5,024 nt of DNA from JBECKR01 sp040235415 (GCA_040235415.1 JBECKR010000246.1:1-5024); one strand, 5' to 3'. Counted from the stretch's first letter, positions 1 to 5,024 are shown. The notes: a model not told the origin generated them from the sequence alone. A program made the numbers and translations.

Positions 1-455
1 GGACCGCCGCGGACGACGCCGACGTCTCCCCCGACACGTCGTTCCGATCGGTCGGCGAGGACGTCGTCCCGGACGCGGAGGCCCTGTACAACGCCGCGTA
101 CGCGGACTTCTCGAAGGGAAACTACGCGCTCGCGATCAGCGGCTTCGAGGAGTACGCCGAGCGCTTCCCGGACAGCGACCTCGCCGACAACGCGCTGTAC
201 TGGATCGGGGAGTGCAAGTTCAGCCAGGGCGACTTCTCCGGGGCGGTCGAGGCCTTCGACGGCATGCTCGAGAAGTATCCCCGGAGCGACCGCGCGGCGG
301 CGGCGGACCTCAAGAAGGGTCTCGCGTACCTCGAGCTCAACCAGGTCGGCAAGGCGATCGTGCAGCTGCGCTACGTCGTCGCGCAGTACGCCGGCTCGGA
401 CGAGGCCCGGGTGGCCCGCGACAAGCTCATCAGCCTGGGGGCCTCGGTGCAGTGA
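1..455 (+). CDS. cpoB: Tol-Pal system protein CpoB/YbgF, C-terminal TPR part (5' end missing)
   Basis: The gene is cut by the left edge; 150 residues are visible (frame beginning at base 3) before the TGA at 453-455. The family is periplasmic and works with the Tol-Pal envelope complex, coordinating outer-membrane constriction with septal wall synthesis. Three TPR-like helix pairs can be read, at roughly visible residues 25-57 (LYNAAYADFSKGNYALAI), 62-94 (NALYWIGECKFSQGDFSGAV, then FDGMLEKYP) and 99-131 (KKGLAYLELNQVGKAI). The YWIGE and F..GDF..A..AF...L..YP pattern is the hallmark of the YbgF C-terminal domain. The signal peptide and N-terminal coiled coil usual for the family would lie outside the window. 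The acidic stretch before the first TPR is probably the linker. It could be another outer-membrane TPR lipoprotein (for example BamD-like), but the C-terminal position and repeat spacing favour CpoB. It ends just before the rpsT promoter and probably closes an upstream tol-pal operon (inference). Confidence 0.85.
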   Translation, partial: TAADDADVSPDTSFRSVGEDVVPDAEALYNAAYADFSKGNYALAISGFEEYAERFPDSDLADNALYWIGECKFSQGDFSGAVEAFDGMLEKYPRSDRAAAADLKKGLAYLELNQVGKAIVQLRYVVAQYAGSDEARVARDKLISLGASVQ

Positions 456-474
456 CCCCGGATGGACGGCCGGC

Positions 475-503
475 TTGACGGCCGCGCCGCGCTGCTCTAG
501 AAT
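475..503 (+). promoter_or_regulatory. Sigma70-type promoter of rpsT
   Basis: A -35 box TTGACG (475-480) and a -10 box TAGAAT (498-503) are separated by exactly 17 bases, each with one mismatch to the bacterial consensus. In this GC-rich sequence an AT-containing hexamer pair at ideal spacing is unlikely by chance, and it lies just upstream of a ribosomal protein gene. Transcription would be expected to start near 510, giving a leader of about 49 nt before the rpsT start codon. Confidence 0.82.
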
Positions 504-516
504 CCCGCGTTCGTGC

Positions 517-543
517 CCGCGGCCCACCCGGGCCGCCCCGCGG
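517..543 (+). promoter_or_regulatory. GC-rich leader hairpin region of rpsT
   Basis: GCGGCC at 519-524 pairs perfectly with GGCCGC at 531-536 (6-nt loop). An alternative, mutually exclusive stem pairs CCGCGG at 517-522 with CCGCGG at 538-543, which would bury the first bases of the GGAAGG ribosome binding site (542-547). In E. coli, S20 synthesis is autoregulated at translation. A leader switch here is my inference, and GC-rich leaders form such pairs easily. Confidence 0.35.
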
Positions 544-558
544 AAGGAACCCGTTGCG

Positions 559-837
559 ATGGCGAGTCACAAGTCCGCACTGAAGAAGCACCGCCAGGAC
601 GAGGGTCGCCGGGCCCGCAACCGCGTGAAGCGCAGCCGCATGCGGAGCCAGGTCAAGAAGCTCCGGGCCGCGATCGATCGCGGCGACGAGACCGAAGCGC
701 GGGACCTCTTGGTTCCGACCCTGTCGATCGTCGACCGCAGCGCGAAGCTCGGCGTCATCCACGGCAACGTGGCGGACCGGACGAAGTCGCGGCTGCAGCG
801 CGCCGTGGACCGGATGGGCTCCGACGCCTCGGCCTGA
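559..837 (+). CDS. rpsT: Small ribosomal subunit protein S20
   Basis: This 92-residue protein binds 16S rRNA directly and acts early in 30S assembly. The sequence begins MASHKSALKKHRQDEGRRAR, matching the S20 N-terminal pattern (MAN.KSA.KR..Q.EK.R..N). It keeps the basic helix with RNRVKRSRMRSQVKK (about residues 20-34), the central AAIDRGD segment (about 36-42) and the second half with IVDRSAKLGVIHGN, where E. coli has IVDRQAAKGLIHKN. The length is normal for the family (about 85-95). The ATG at 559 is chosen because family homology begins there and GGAAGGA lies 10-11 nt upstream. A TTG at 475 in the same frame is part of the -35 box and cannot be the start. The gene is preceded by its own strong promoter and followed by a hairpin terminator, so it looks monocistronic. 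Confidence 0.97.
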   Translation: MASHKSALKKHRQDEGRRARNRVKRSRMRSQVKKLRAAIDRGDETEARDLLVPTLSIVDRSAKLGVIHGNVADRTKSRLQRAVDRMGSDASA

Positions 838-865
838 ATCCGCGCGGGAAGCGCGCGCCACCTAC

Positions 866-892
866 GGGGCCACCGCGCGATGCGGTGGCCTC
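866..892. terminator. Shared hairpin terminator between convergent rpsT and MauE/DoxX genes
   Basis: GGCCACCGC at 868-876 pairs perfectly with GCGGTGGCC at 882-890 around a 5-nt loop. Two further pairs (G867-U891, G866-C892) extend it to 11 bp when read on the plus strand. It is followed on the plus strand by the pyrimidine-rich TCTCGCGTCT, with no true U-run on either side. Its place in the 62-nt gap between two convergent stop codons (835-837 plus, 902-900 minus) suggests it serves both transcripts. Confidence 0.7.
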
Positions 893-899
893 TCGCGTC

Positions 900-1325
900 T
901 CAGGGCAGACGCAGCGCGGCGTAAGCGGCGGCGACGGTCAGGGCGGCGTTCTCGGCGAGCTTCGTGAGTCCGACGCGGGTGGCGTCCGCCGTGCCGAAGC
1001 AGCCGCACTCGATGTCGAGCCCCCGCACGAGCGCCTGACCGACGGCCGCGACGAAGACCGCCATCAGCGCCGTACCGAGCACCGCGCCGGCCCGAGCGCG
1101 GATGCCGGTCACGAGCGCGAGGCCGAGGACGAGCTCGATCCAAGGCAGCGTCGTGGCGACCAGGTTCTCGCTCCAGATCGGCACGATCCTGAAGTTGTGG
1201 ACGTTGAGGGCGAAGGTCGCGATGTCGCCGATCTTGGCGAGCGCGGCCGCGATGAACACCGCGCCGATCCCGAGCCGCGCGAGACGGACGAGCGGGGACC
1301 AGCGGATCGCGCCGAGCCCGGCCAT
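900..1325 (-). CDS. MauE/DoxX-like small integral membrane protein
   Basis: The 141-residue protein has four predicted hydrophobic segments, at roughly residues 14-32, 54-75, 78-100 and 121-139. Features of the MauE/DoxX superfamily are visible: A.LAKIGDIATFALNVHNF after the first helix, LPWIELVLGLALVTG opening the second, and the cysteine pair in ECGCFG (C107 and C109) between helices three and four. CGCFG is typical of the MauE-like branch, which is linked to disulfide or thiol handling; DoxX relatives take part in sulfur and redox chemistry. The exact substrate cannot be read from the sequence. The ATG at 1325 overlaps the rhodanese stop codon by one base (TGATG), with GGAGGG at 1337-1332 six or so bases upstream, so translation is probably coupled. 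An in-frame GTG one codon earlier is possible. The frame stays open farther upstream through the rhodanese gene, but that part has no family resemblance. It is last in its unit, ending before the shared terminator. Confidence 0.85.
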   Translation of the reverse strand: MAGLGAIRWSPLVRLARLGIGAVFIAAALAKIGDIATFALNVHNFRIVPIWSENLVATTLPWIELVLGLALVTGIRARAGAVLGTALMAVFVAAVGQALVRGLDIECGCFGTADATRVGLTKLAENAALTVAAAYAALRLP

Positions 1326-1978
1326 CACGAGCCCTCCGCGGTCGAGCCGGTCGCGATCGGATACCCGGCCTCGACCCAGCCCGGGTACCCGGCTTGGAAG
1401 TACGTCACGCGGTCGTGGCCGTTCTCGAGCAGGACCCAGGCGAGGTTGATCGACACCTCGCACGTCCCCCCGCCGCAATACACGATGATCGGCCGACCTC
1501 GGGTGTCGAGCGCCGCGATGCGGGCCGGGTCGGTCGCGGCGGTGTCGAACGGCAGGTCGATCGCTCCCGGAATGTGCCCCTCGGCGTACTCGTCGGGCTC
1601 GCGGGCGTCGACGAACAGGGCACCCCCGGCGTCGAAAAACCTCTTCGCGACCGACAGCTGCAGCTGGATCGGCCGGTCGAGCGCCGGGATCTCGGGCAGG
1701 GCCGCAGCGGTCGAGGCCGCTCCGCCGGTGATCACGGCCATGGGATCGTCGATCGAGGTGAAGCCGCCCCGGGCGGCGTCGCCGTCCGCGGCGTCCGCCG
1801 GCAGGACCGCGACGTCCTCGGTTCGGTCGTGCGCCAGCCACGCCAGGCCGAAGGACGGCTTGCTCCGGAGGCCGAGGTAGTTGTACGCCAGGCCGAGAGC
1901 CAGCCCGATCGCGACGATGGCCGCGATTCCGCCGAGGACGCCGTCCTCCGAGCGGGCTCGCGTCGACGATTCGGCCAT
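1325..1978 (-). CDS. Membrane-anchored rhodanese-domain protein
   Basis: This 217-residue protein has one N-terminal membrane helix (about residues 14-36), a linker of about 65 residues that may be disordered, and a C-terminal rhodanese domain (about 105-210). Rhodanese landmarks are FVDAREPDEYAEGHIPGAI (about 122-140), then IIVYCGGGTCEVS (164-176) with the predicted catalytic Cys168 opening the active-site loop, and FQAGYPGWVEAGYPI near the end. The family transfers sulfane sulfur through a cysteine persulfide. The loop CGGGTC carries a second cysteine (C173) where many rhodaneses have Arg or Thr, a variant that could form a disulfide or relay sulfur (inference). Whether the domain faces the periplasm or cytoplasm is unclear because flanking charges are balanced. 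The ATG at 1978 has GGGGAGGGG (1994-1986) seven bases upstream, an excellent ribosome binding site. It overlaps the MauE/DoxX gene by one base, and a physical or functional pair is likely. Confidence 0.88.
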   Translation of the reverse strand: MAESSTRARSEDGVLGGIAAIVAIGLALGLAYNYLGLRSKPSFGLAWLAHDRTEDVAVLPADAADGDAARGGFTSIDDPMAVITGGAASTAAALPEIPALDRPIQLQLSVAKRFFDAGGALFVDAREPDEYAEGHIPGAIDLPFDTAATDPARIAALDTRGRPIIVYCGGGTCEVSINLAWVLLENGHDRVTYFQAGYPGWVEAGYPIATGSTAEGS

Positions 1979-2000
1979 GCTTGCACCCCTCCCCGCGGCG

Positions 2001-2017
2001 CGCCCCTCAGCGGGGCG
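2001..2017 (-). promoter_or_regulatory. Leader hairpin before the rhodanese gene
   Basis: CGCCCC at 2001-2006 pairs with GGGGCG at 2012-2017 around a 5-nt loop. It lies between the candidate promoter and the GGGGAGGGG ribosome binding site (1994-1986). It has no U-run, so it is a poor terminator. The C-run could also interact with the G-rich ribosome binding site. Its role is unknown and it may be a by-product of high GC content. Confidence 0.3.
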
Positions 2018-2033
2018 GGATCGTCATCGCATC

Positions 2034-2062
2034 ATTCTATCCGCGGGGGACGGACCCGACCA
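2034..2062 (-). promoter_or_regulatory. Candidate promoter for the rhodanese-MauE/DoxX pair
   Basis: On the minus strand the -10 box TAGAAT (2039-2034) is identical to the one of the rpsT promoter. The -35 candidate at 17-bp spacing is TGGTCG (2062-2057), matching only three of six consensus bases. The site sits in a 91-nt gap, the largest between minus-strand genes here, and would place the transcript start near 2027, about 50 nt before the rhodanese ATG. The -10 element is convincing; the -35 is weak. Confidence 0.45.
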
Positions 2063-2069
2063 CCGCCCG

Positions 2070-2630
2070 TCAGGAGCGGGCGCGCGACCGCCGCAGAGCC
2101 TTCGTGGCGGGCTTCCGCGCGGGCCGCTTCTTCGGGGCCGCACGTCGCGCCGGCGAGCCGTTGCGCGCGACGTCGCGCTCGAACGCCCGGAGGATGTCGA
2201 GCGCCGAGATCACGCCGATCGGCTTGCGCCCGCGGCGGACGATCACGCGATGGATGTGCTTGCGGGTCATGAGCCGCGAGACCGTCCGGAGGCTCGCCTG
2301 CTCCGTGACGGCGTGCACCACCGGCGTCATGAGGTCGGCGACCCGCCCGGTGTTCGTGTCCTCGATCTGGAAGCCGCCGGGCAGGTGCCGACCCTCGACG
2401 CGGGCATGCTGGTAGAAGTGCGAGATGTCGACGAGCTCGTCGCCGCGCGTGAGGTTGTAGTACACGAGATCGGTCTGCGAGATGACGCCGACGAGGTTGC
2501 CGTTGCGGTCGACGACCGGAGCTCCGGAGATCCCCTCCTGCAGGAACATCTTCGCGAGGTCGTAGAGGTCCATGTCGCGTCGAACCGAGATGACCTTCGG
2601 GTTCATGACGTCGCGTGCCCGCAGCTGCAT
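2070..2630 (-). CDS. Two-CBS-domain protein with basic C-terminal tail
   Basis: The 186-residue protein has two CBS domains, at about residues 7-60 (ARDVMNPKVISVRRDM, GISGAPVVDRNGNLVGVIS, DLV) and 97-152 (VADLMTPVVHAVTEQASL, HIHRVIVRRGRKPIGVIS, LDILRAF). CBS pairs bind adenine nucleotides and usually act as sensors that regulate a partner or neighbour. The segment between the domains (about 68-93, SHFYQHA, then LPGGFQIED) resembles a linker found in other stand-alone bacterial CBS proteins, as far as I recall. Residues 156-186 are Ala/Pro/Arg/Lys rich, with 13 basic and no acidic residues, resembling a nucleic-acid-binding or histone-H1-like tail. No enzyme domain is present, so the partner is unknown. 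The ATG at 2630 is chosen for its ribosome binding site; an in-frame TTG at 2675 would add 15 residues unrelated to the domain. It lies 55 nt after rtcB on the same strand and could be its co-transcribed last gene. Confidence 0.88.
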   Translation of the reverse strand: MQLRARDVMNPKVISVRRDMDLYDLAKMFLQEGISGAPVVDRNGNLVGVISQTDLVYYNLTRGDELVDISHFYQHARVEGRHLPGGFQIEDTNTGRVADLMTPVVHAVTEQASLRTVSRLMTRKHIHRVIVRRGRKPIGVISALDILRAFERDVARNGSPARRAAPKKRPARKPATKALRRSRARS

Positions 2631-2635
2631 CGTCG

Positions 2636-2641
2636 CCTCCC
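2636..2641 (-). promoter_or_regulatory. Ribosome binding site deciding the CBS-protein start
   Basis: GGGAGG on the minus strand (2641-2636) lies five bases before the ATG at 2630. It sets this start over the upstream TTG at 2675, which has no comparable site at proper distance. Confidence 0.75.
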
Positions 2642-2685
2642 GCGCCTTGCGGCCTCGAGGGCCATGGTACACCAATCGATCCCCC

Positions 2686-4128
2686 TCAACCCTTGATGAC
2701 GCAGATCGGCACGAGCCGCGCGGCGCGTCGCGAGAGCCCCGCTCCGTCGACCACGTCCACGACGTCGGCGACGTCCTTGTAGGCCTCCGGCATCTCCTCC
2801 GCGACCGTCGCCATTCCCGCCGAGCGCACCGTGACGCCGTGATCCTCGAGCTCCCGCAGCAGCGATCGCCCGCGGGCCGCCCGCTTCGCCGCCGTGCGGC
2901 TCATCACCCGTCCAGCGCCGTGGCAACTGCTCCCGAAGCTGTCGCGCATGGCCCGCTCCTGCCCGATCAGGACGTACGAGTACCGTCCCATGTCGCCCGG
3001 GATCAGGACCGGCTGGCCGACCGCGCGATAGCGCTCGGGCACCTCGGGATGACCGGCCGGGAACGCCCGCGTCGCGCCCTTGCGGTGGACGCACACGGCG
3101 CGTTCCTTCCCTTCGACGACGTGCGTCTCCATCTTCGCGATGTTGTGGCAAACGTCGTAGACGGAGTGCAGGCCGTGCTCCCGAGGCGACGCGCCGAGGA
3201 CGCGCTCGAACGCCTGCCTCACGCCGTGAGCCATCCGCTGGCGGTTGGCGAAGGCGTAGTTCGCGGCGCACGCCATCGCGGCGAGGTACTCGCGGGCCTC
3301 CGGCGAGCGCAACGGCGCGCAGCACAGCTGACGGTCCGGCAGACGGATGCCGTACTTCGCCGCGACCCGCACCATCGACTTGACGGCGTCGTCGCACACC
3401 TGGTACCCGAAGCCGCGAGAGCCCGAGTGGATCAGCACCGTGACCGCGCCTTCCTCGAGACCGAGGGCGGCGGCGTCCGCCGGATCCCAGACCTCCGCGA
3501 CGTACCCGACCTCGACGAAGTGGTTCCCGCTGCCGACGGTGCCGAGCTGCGCGCGTCCGCGCTCGAGCGCCCGCTCGGAGACCGCGTCGGGATCGGCGCC
3601 CGGGAGCGCGCCCCCGGCCTCGAGGACCTCGAGGTCGGACGCCCAGCCGAACCCGTGGTCGACCGCCCAGGCCGCTCCCCGCGTCAGCACGGCGCGCTCC
3701 TCGCGCGGCGTCAGTCTCTCGTCGCGGCGGTGCGATCCGACTCCGGTCGGGAGCGCCGCGAACAGAGCGTCCACGAGCTCGCGACGGCGCGGAACGACCT
3801 CGTCACGGCGGAGGCTCGAGCGCAGCAGCCGCACCCCGCAATTGATGTCGTACCCGACTCCCCCGGGCGAGACGACGCCCTCGTCCGCGTCGAACGCGGC
3901 GACGCCGCCGATCGGGAAGCCGTAACCCCAGTGCGCGTCCGGCATGGCGAGCGACGCCCCGACGATGCCCGGGAGGCAGGCGACGTTCGCGACCTGGTCG
4001 AGCGTCGGATCGTCGCGGAGGTCCGCGATCAGCCGGTCGCTCGCGAACACGATGCCGTCGACCCGCATGTCGCCGTGGCGCGGGATCCGGAACCGGTAGG
4101 GGTCGAGGCGCTCGAGGGGTCTCGCCAT
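2686..4128 (-). CDS. rtcB: RNA-splicing ligase RtcB (long, archaeal-type form)
   Basis: RtcB joins RNA 2',3'-cyclic phosphate or 3'-phosphate ends to 5'-OH ends using GTP and Mn2+, in tRNA splicing or RNA repair. All signature motifs are present: MPDAHWGYGFPIGGVAA (62-78), SPGGVGYDINCGVR (87-100) with metal ligands D94 and C97, GSGNHFVEVG (199-208) with N202/H203, IHSGSRGFG (233-241) with H234, VCHNIA (326-331) with H328, and SFGSSCHGAGRVMSR (397-411) with H403 as the guanylylated histidine. The C-terminus ...VIKG keeps the conserved Lys479. At 480 residues it matches the long RtcB type (P. horikoshii, about 481) rather than the short E. coli type (about 408). The catalytic set looks intact, so it should be active. 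The ATG at 4128 has GGAGGA (4138-4133) just upstream. It follows archease by 25 nt, which supports archease-assisted guanylylation and turnover. No rtcA or sigma54 activator rtcR is seen in the window. Confidence 0.97.
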   Translation of the reverse strand: MARPLERLDPYRFRIPRHGDMRVDGIVFASDRLIADLRDDPTLDQVANVACLPGIVGASLAMPDAHWGYGFPIGGVAAFDADEGVVSPGGVGYDINCGVRLLRSSLRRDEVVPRRRELVDALFAALPTGVGSHRRDERLTPREERAVLTRGAAWAVDHGFGWASDLEVLEAGGALPGADPDAVSERALERGRAQLGTVGSGNHFVEVGYVAEVWDPADAAALGLEEGAVTVLIHSGSRGFGYQVCDDAVKSMVRVAAKYGIRLPDRQLCCAPLRSPEAREYLAAMACAANYAFANRQRMAHGVRQAFERVLGASPREHGLHSVYDVCHNIAKMETHVVEGKERAVCVHRKGATRAFPAGHPEVPERYRAVGQPVLIPGDMGRYSYVLIGQERAMRDSFGSSCHGAGRVMSRTAAKRAARGRSLLRELEDHGVTVRSAGMATVAEEMPEAYKDVADVVDVVDGAGLSRRAARLVPICVIKG

Positions 4129-4153
4129 GGCGTCCTCCGTCGAACGCGGCGGG

Positions 4154-4585
4154 TCAGAGGTCGAGAACCAATCGGGCCCGGAACCCGCCGTCGTGGCGCT
4201 CCAGCTTCAACCCGTGGTACGTCACCGCCTTGACCTGCCGCGCGATCGCGTGCCGCTGCGGGTCGAGCCGCTCCCCTCTCGCGACCGCCCGCAGCCGTCC
4301 CGGCCCTCGTCGTTCGACCCGGAACTCGCCGAACAGCCAATCGCGCGCGTCGTGCAGGAACAGCAGCTCGGAGAGGAAACGGACGAGGAGATCCGCGTCG
4401 TCGACGGCCCCCTCGGTCTCGATCACGACCTCCTCGCGCGCGACGATCGCGTCGAGCCCCACGATCGCGTCGAACAGCGCCTCCGCGGCGGTCTCGAACA
4501 GCGCATCGAGATCGGGGGCCTCGACCGCGAGACCGAGGTCCGCGGTGTGGTCGAACGACGTCCGCGTCCCTCCCCGCGCGGTCAT
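4154..4585 (-). CDS. Archease, activator of RtcB
   Basis: This 143-residue protein belongs to the archease family, which stimulates RtcB guanylylation and allows multiple turnover. Family landmarks are FDHTADLGLAVEAPDLDALF (11-30), the AAEALFDAIV helix (33-42), DLLVRFLSELLFLHD (65-79), GERLDPQRH (104-112), VKAVTYHGLKLE (118-129) and the C-terminal VLDL, where archeases end in an acidic residue of the metal site (here D142, with D16 of HTAD as partner; assignments from family knowledge). The length is usual for bacterial and archaeal archeases (about 140). The ATG at 4585 overlaps the RNase R stop codon as ATGA, and GGAGG (4596-4592) lies six bases upstream. The frame remains open farther upstream only as a shadow of the RNase R gene. 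Its position directly before rtcB is the classical functional pairing; its coupling to an exoribonuclease gene is less usual. Confidence 0.95.
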   Translation of the reverse strand: MTARGGTRTSFDHTADLGLAVEAPDLDALFETAAEALFDAIVGLDAIVAREEVVIETEGAVDDADLLVRFLSELLFLHDARDWLFGEFRVERRGPGRLRAVARGERLDPQRHAIARQVKAVTYHGLKLERHDGGFRARLVLDL

Positions 4586-5024
4586 CGCCGGCCTCCGCGG
4601 CGGCCGCGCCTTCGCGGCCCGGACGCGTCCGGACGGGCCTCGAGCGTGAGATCGACGCGACGGAGCGCCAGGTCGACCCGGGCGAGGCGAACGCGCACGC
4701 GGTCGCCGAGCGTGAACACCGCGCCGCTCCCGCGGGCCCGGAGCTCGTGACGGGACTCGTCGTGCTCGAAGCGGTCGCGCTCGCCTAGCCGGTCGACGCG
4801 CAGCAGGCCCTCGACGAGGCTCTCGGTGAGCTGCACGAACAGGCCGAACGACGCGACGCCGGTGACGACGCCGTCGAACGACTCCCCGACACGGTCCCGC
4901 AGGAACGCGATCTTCTTCCAGTTCAGCAGCTCGCGCTCCGCCGCCTCGGCGGCGCGCTCGCGCGTCGAGCACGCCGCCGCCGCCTCCTCGAGGCCGGTGG
5001 GCGCGACGCGGTCCCGCGTCGCGC
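4582..5024 (-). CDS. rnr: Ribonuclease R, C-terminal part (5' end of gene beyond window)
   Basis: Only the last 146 residues are in the window. RNase R is a processive 3'-5' exoribonuclease of the RNB family that degrades structured RNA, including defective rRNA and tRNA and mRNA fragments. The visible part starts with the end of the RNB domain (CSTRERAAEAAERELLNWKK, about 19-38, corresponding to E. coli CSMAERRADEATRDVADWLK). An S1 RNA-binding domain follows (about 46-128): GESFDGVVTGVASFGLFVQL, EGLLRVDRL, the RFEHDE...L segment, FTLGDRVRVRLARVDLALRR and VDLTLE. The tail (129-146) is short and Arg/Gly-rich, PRRRGRRGGRR; basic tails are common in RNase R but often longer. RNase II also ends in an S1 domain, but the F.HDE..HEL.A..SG..F.LGD pattern is RNase R-like. 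The catalytic residues lie outside. The TGA at 4584-4582 overlaps the archease start. Confidence 0.92.
   Translation of the reverse strand, partial: ATRDRVAPTGLEEAAAACSTRERAAEAAERELLNWKKIAFLRDRVGESFDGVVTGVASFGLFVQLTESLVEGLLRVDRLGERDRFEHDESRHELRARGSGAVFTLGDRVRVRLARVDLALRRVDLTLEARPDASGPRRRGRRGGRR
4592..4596 (-). promoter_or_regulatory. Archease ribosome binding site encoded in the RNase R tail
   Basis: GGAGG on the minus strand (4596-4592) lies within the two Gly codons of the RNase R C-terminal RGRRGGRR, six bases before the archease ATG. With the ATGA stop-start overlap, it implies translational coupling of archease to RNase R. Confidence 0.75.

Noticed and set aside
475..558. Extended rpsT start at the TTG at 475
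   Set aside because: The TTG is the start of the -35 box, S20 homology begins at the ATG at 559, and the ribosome binding site is at 542-548.
841..855. Small hairpin CGCGC/GCGCG just after the rpsT stop
   Set aside because: It is a 5-bp GC-only stem, easily formed by chance in this composition, and a much stronger hairpin follows at 866-892.
1326..1841. A 313-residue version of the MauE/DoxX protein starting at 1841
   Set aside because: The added part is the rhodanese gene read in a wrong frame; the ATG at 1325 has a good GGAGGG site and begins the membrane family sequence.
513..1880. Long plus-strand open frame of 455 codons across rpsT and the rhodanese/MauE region
   Set aside because: It is an alternate frame over rpsT and antisense to two clear genes. 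Its product is a low-complexity Arg/Gly/Pro/Asp-rich sequence with no domain, as expected when GC-rich coding DNA lacks stops in other frames.
2651..2663. Imperfect palindrome GGCCTCGAGGGCC between rtcB and the CBS gene
   Set aside because: Only 4 bp pair around the loop and there is no U-run, so it is not a credible terminator or operator.
2631..2675. Extended CBS-protein start at the TTG at 2675
   Set aside because: The extra 15 residues do not belong to the CBS domain, and GGGAGG lies five bases before the ATG at 2630.
2572..4233. Long plus-strand open frame of 553 codons antisense to rtcB
   Set aside because: The opposite strand encodes a complete RtcB with every catalytic motif. The antisense product is Arg/His/Val/Asp-rich with no recognisable fold and no ribosome binding site.
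4586..4972. A 272-residue version of archease starting at 4972
   Set aside because: The first 129 residues are an Arg/Ala-rich out-of-frame reading of the RNase R C-terminus; archease homology begins right after the ATG at 4585.

Overview
The window comes from a very GC-rich Gram-negative bacterium. The end of a Tol-Pal accessory protein (CpoB/YbgF type) indicates an outer membrane. The combination of a long, archaeal-type RtcB with archease, a two-CBS protein with a basic tail, and a membrane rhodanese paired with a MauE/DoxX protein fits a deltaproteobacterial/myxobacterial-like or related uncultivated lineage. That placement is an inference and is weak. No tRNA, rRNA, CRISPR array, insertion sequence or phage gene was seen.

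Layout. On the plus strand, positions 1-455 hold the C-terminal TPR part of CpoB. A near-consensus sigma70-type promoter (475-503) and a GC-rich leader follow, and then rpsT (ribosomal protein S20, 559-837). The remaining genes read on the minus strand toward rpsT, and a strong hairpin at 866-892 lies in the 62-nt convergent gap. In minus-strand order from the right edge these genes are: the C-terminal end of RNase R (5024-4582), archease (4585-4154), RtcB RNA ligase (4128-2686), a two-CBS-domain protein (2630-2070), a membrane-anchored rhodanese (1978-1325) and a small MauE/DoxX-like membrane protein (1325-900).

How the genes work together. RNase R, archease and RtcB are packed as one unit: a 4-nt ATGA overlap, then a 25-nt gap. 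The Arg/Gly tail of RNase R encodes the ribosome binding site of archease. This places a processive 3'-5' exoribonuclease next to an RNA ligase and its activator, an RNA decay-plus-repair module. The CBS gene follows 55 nt after rtcB and may be part of the same transcript. The rhodanese and MauE/DoxX genes overlap by one base and probably form a second unit with its own candidate promoter; both carry paired cysteines suited to sulfur or thiol-redox chemistry at the membrane.

All genes belong to known families. The most noteworthy feature is the linkage of rnr with archease and rtcB. I see no clearly undescribed system.
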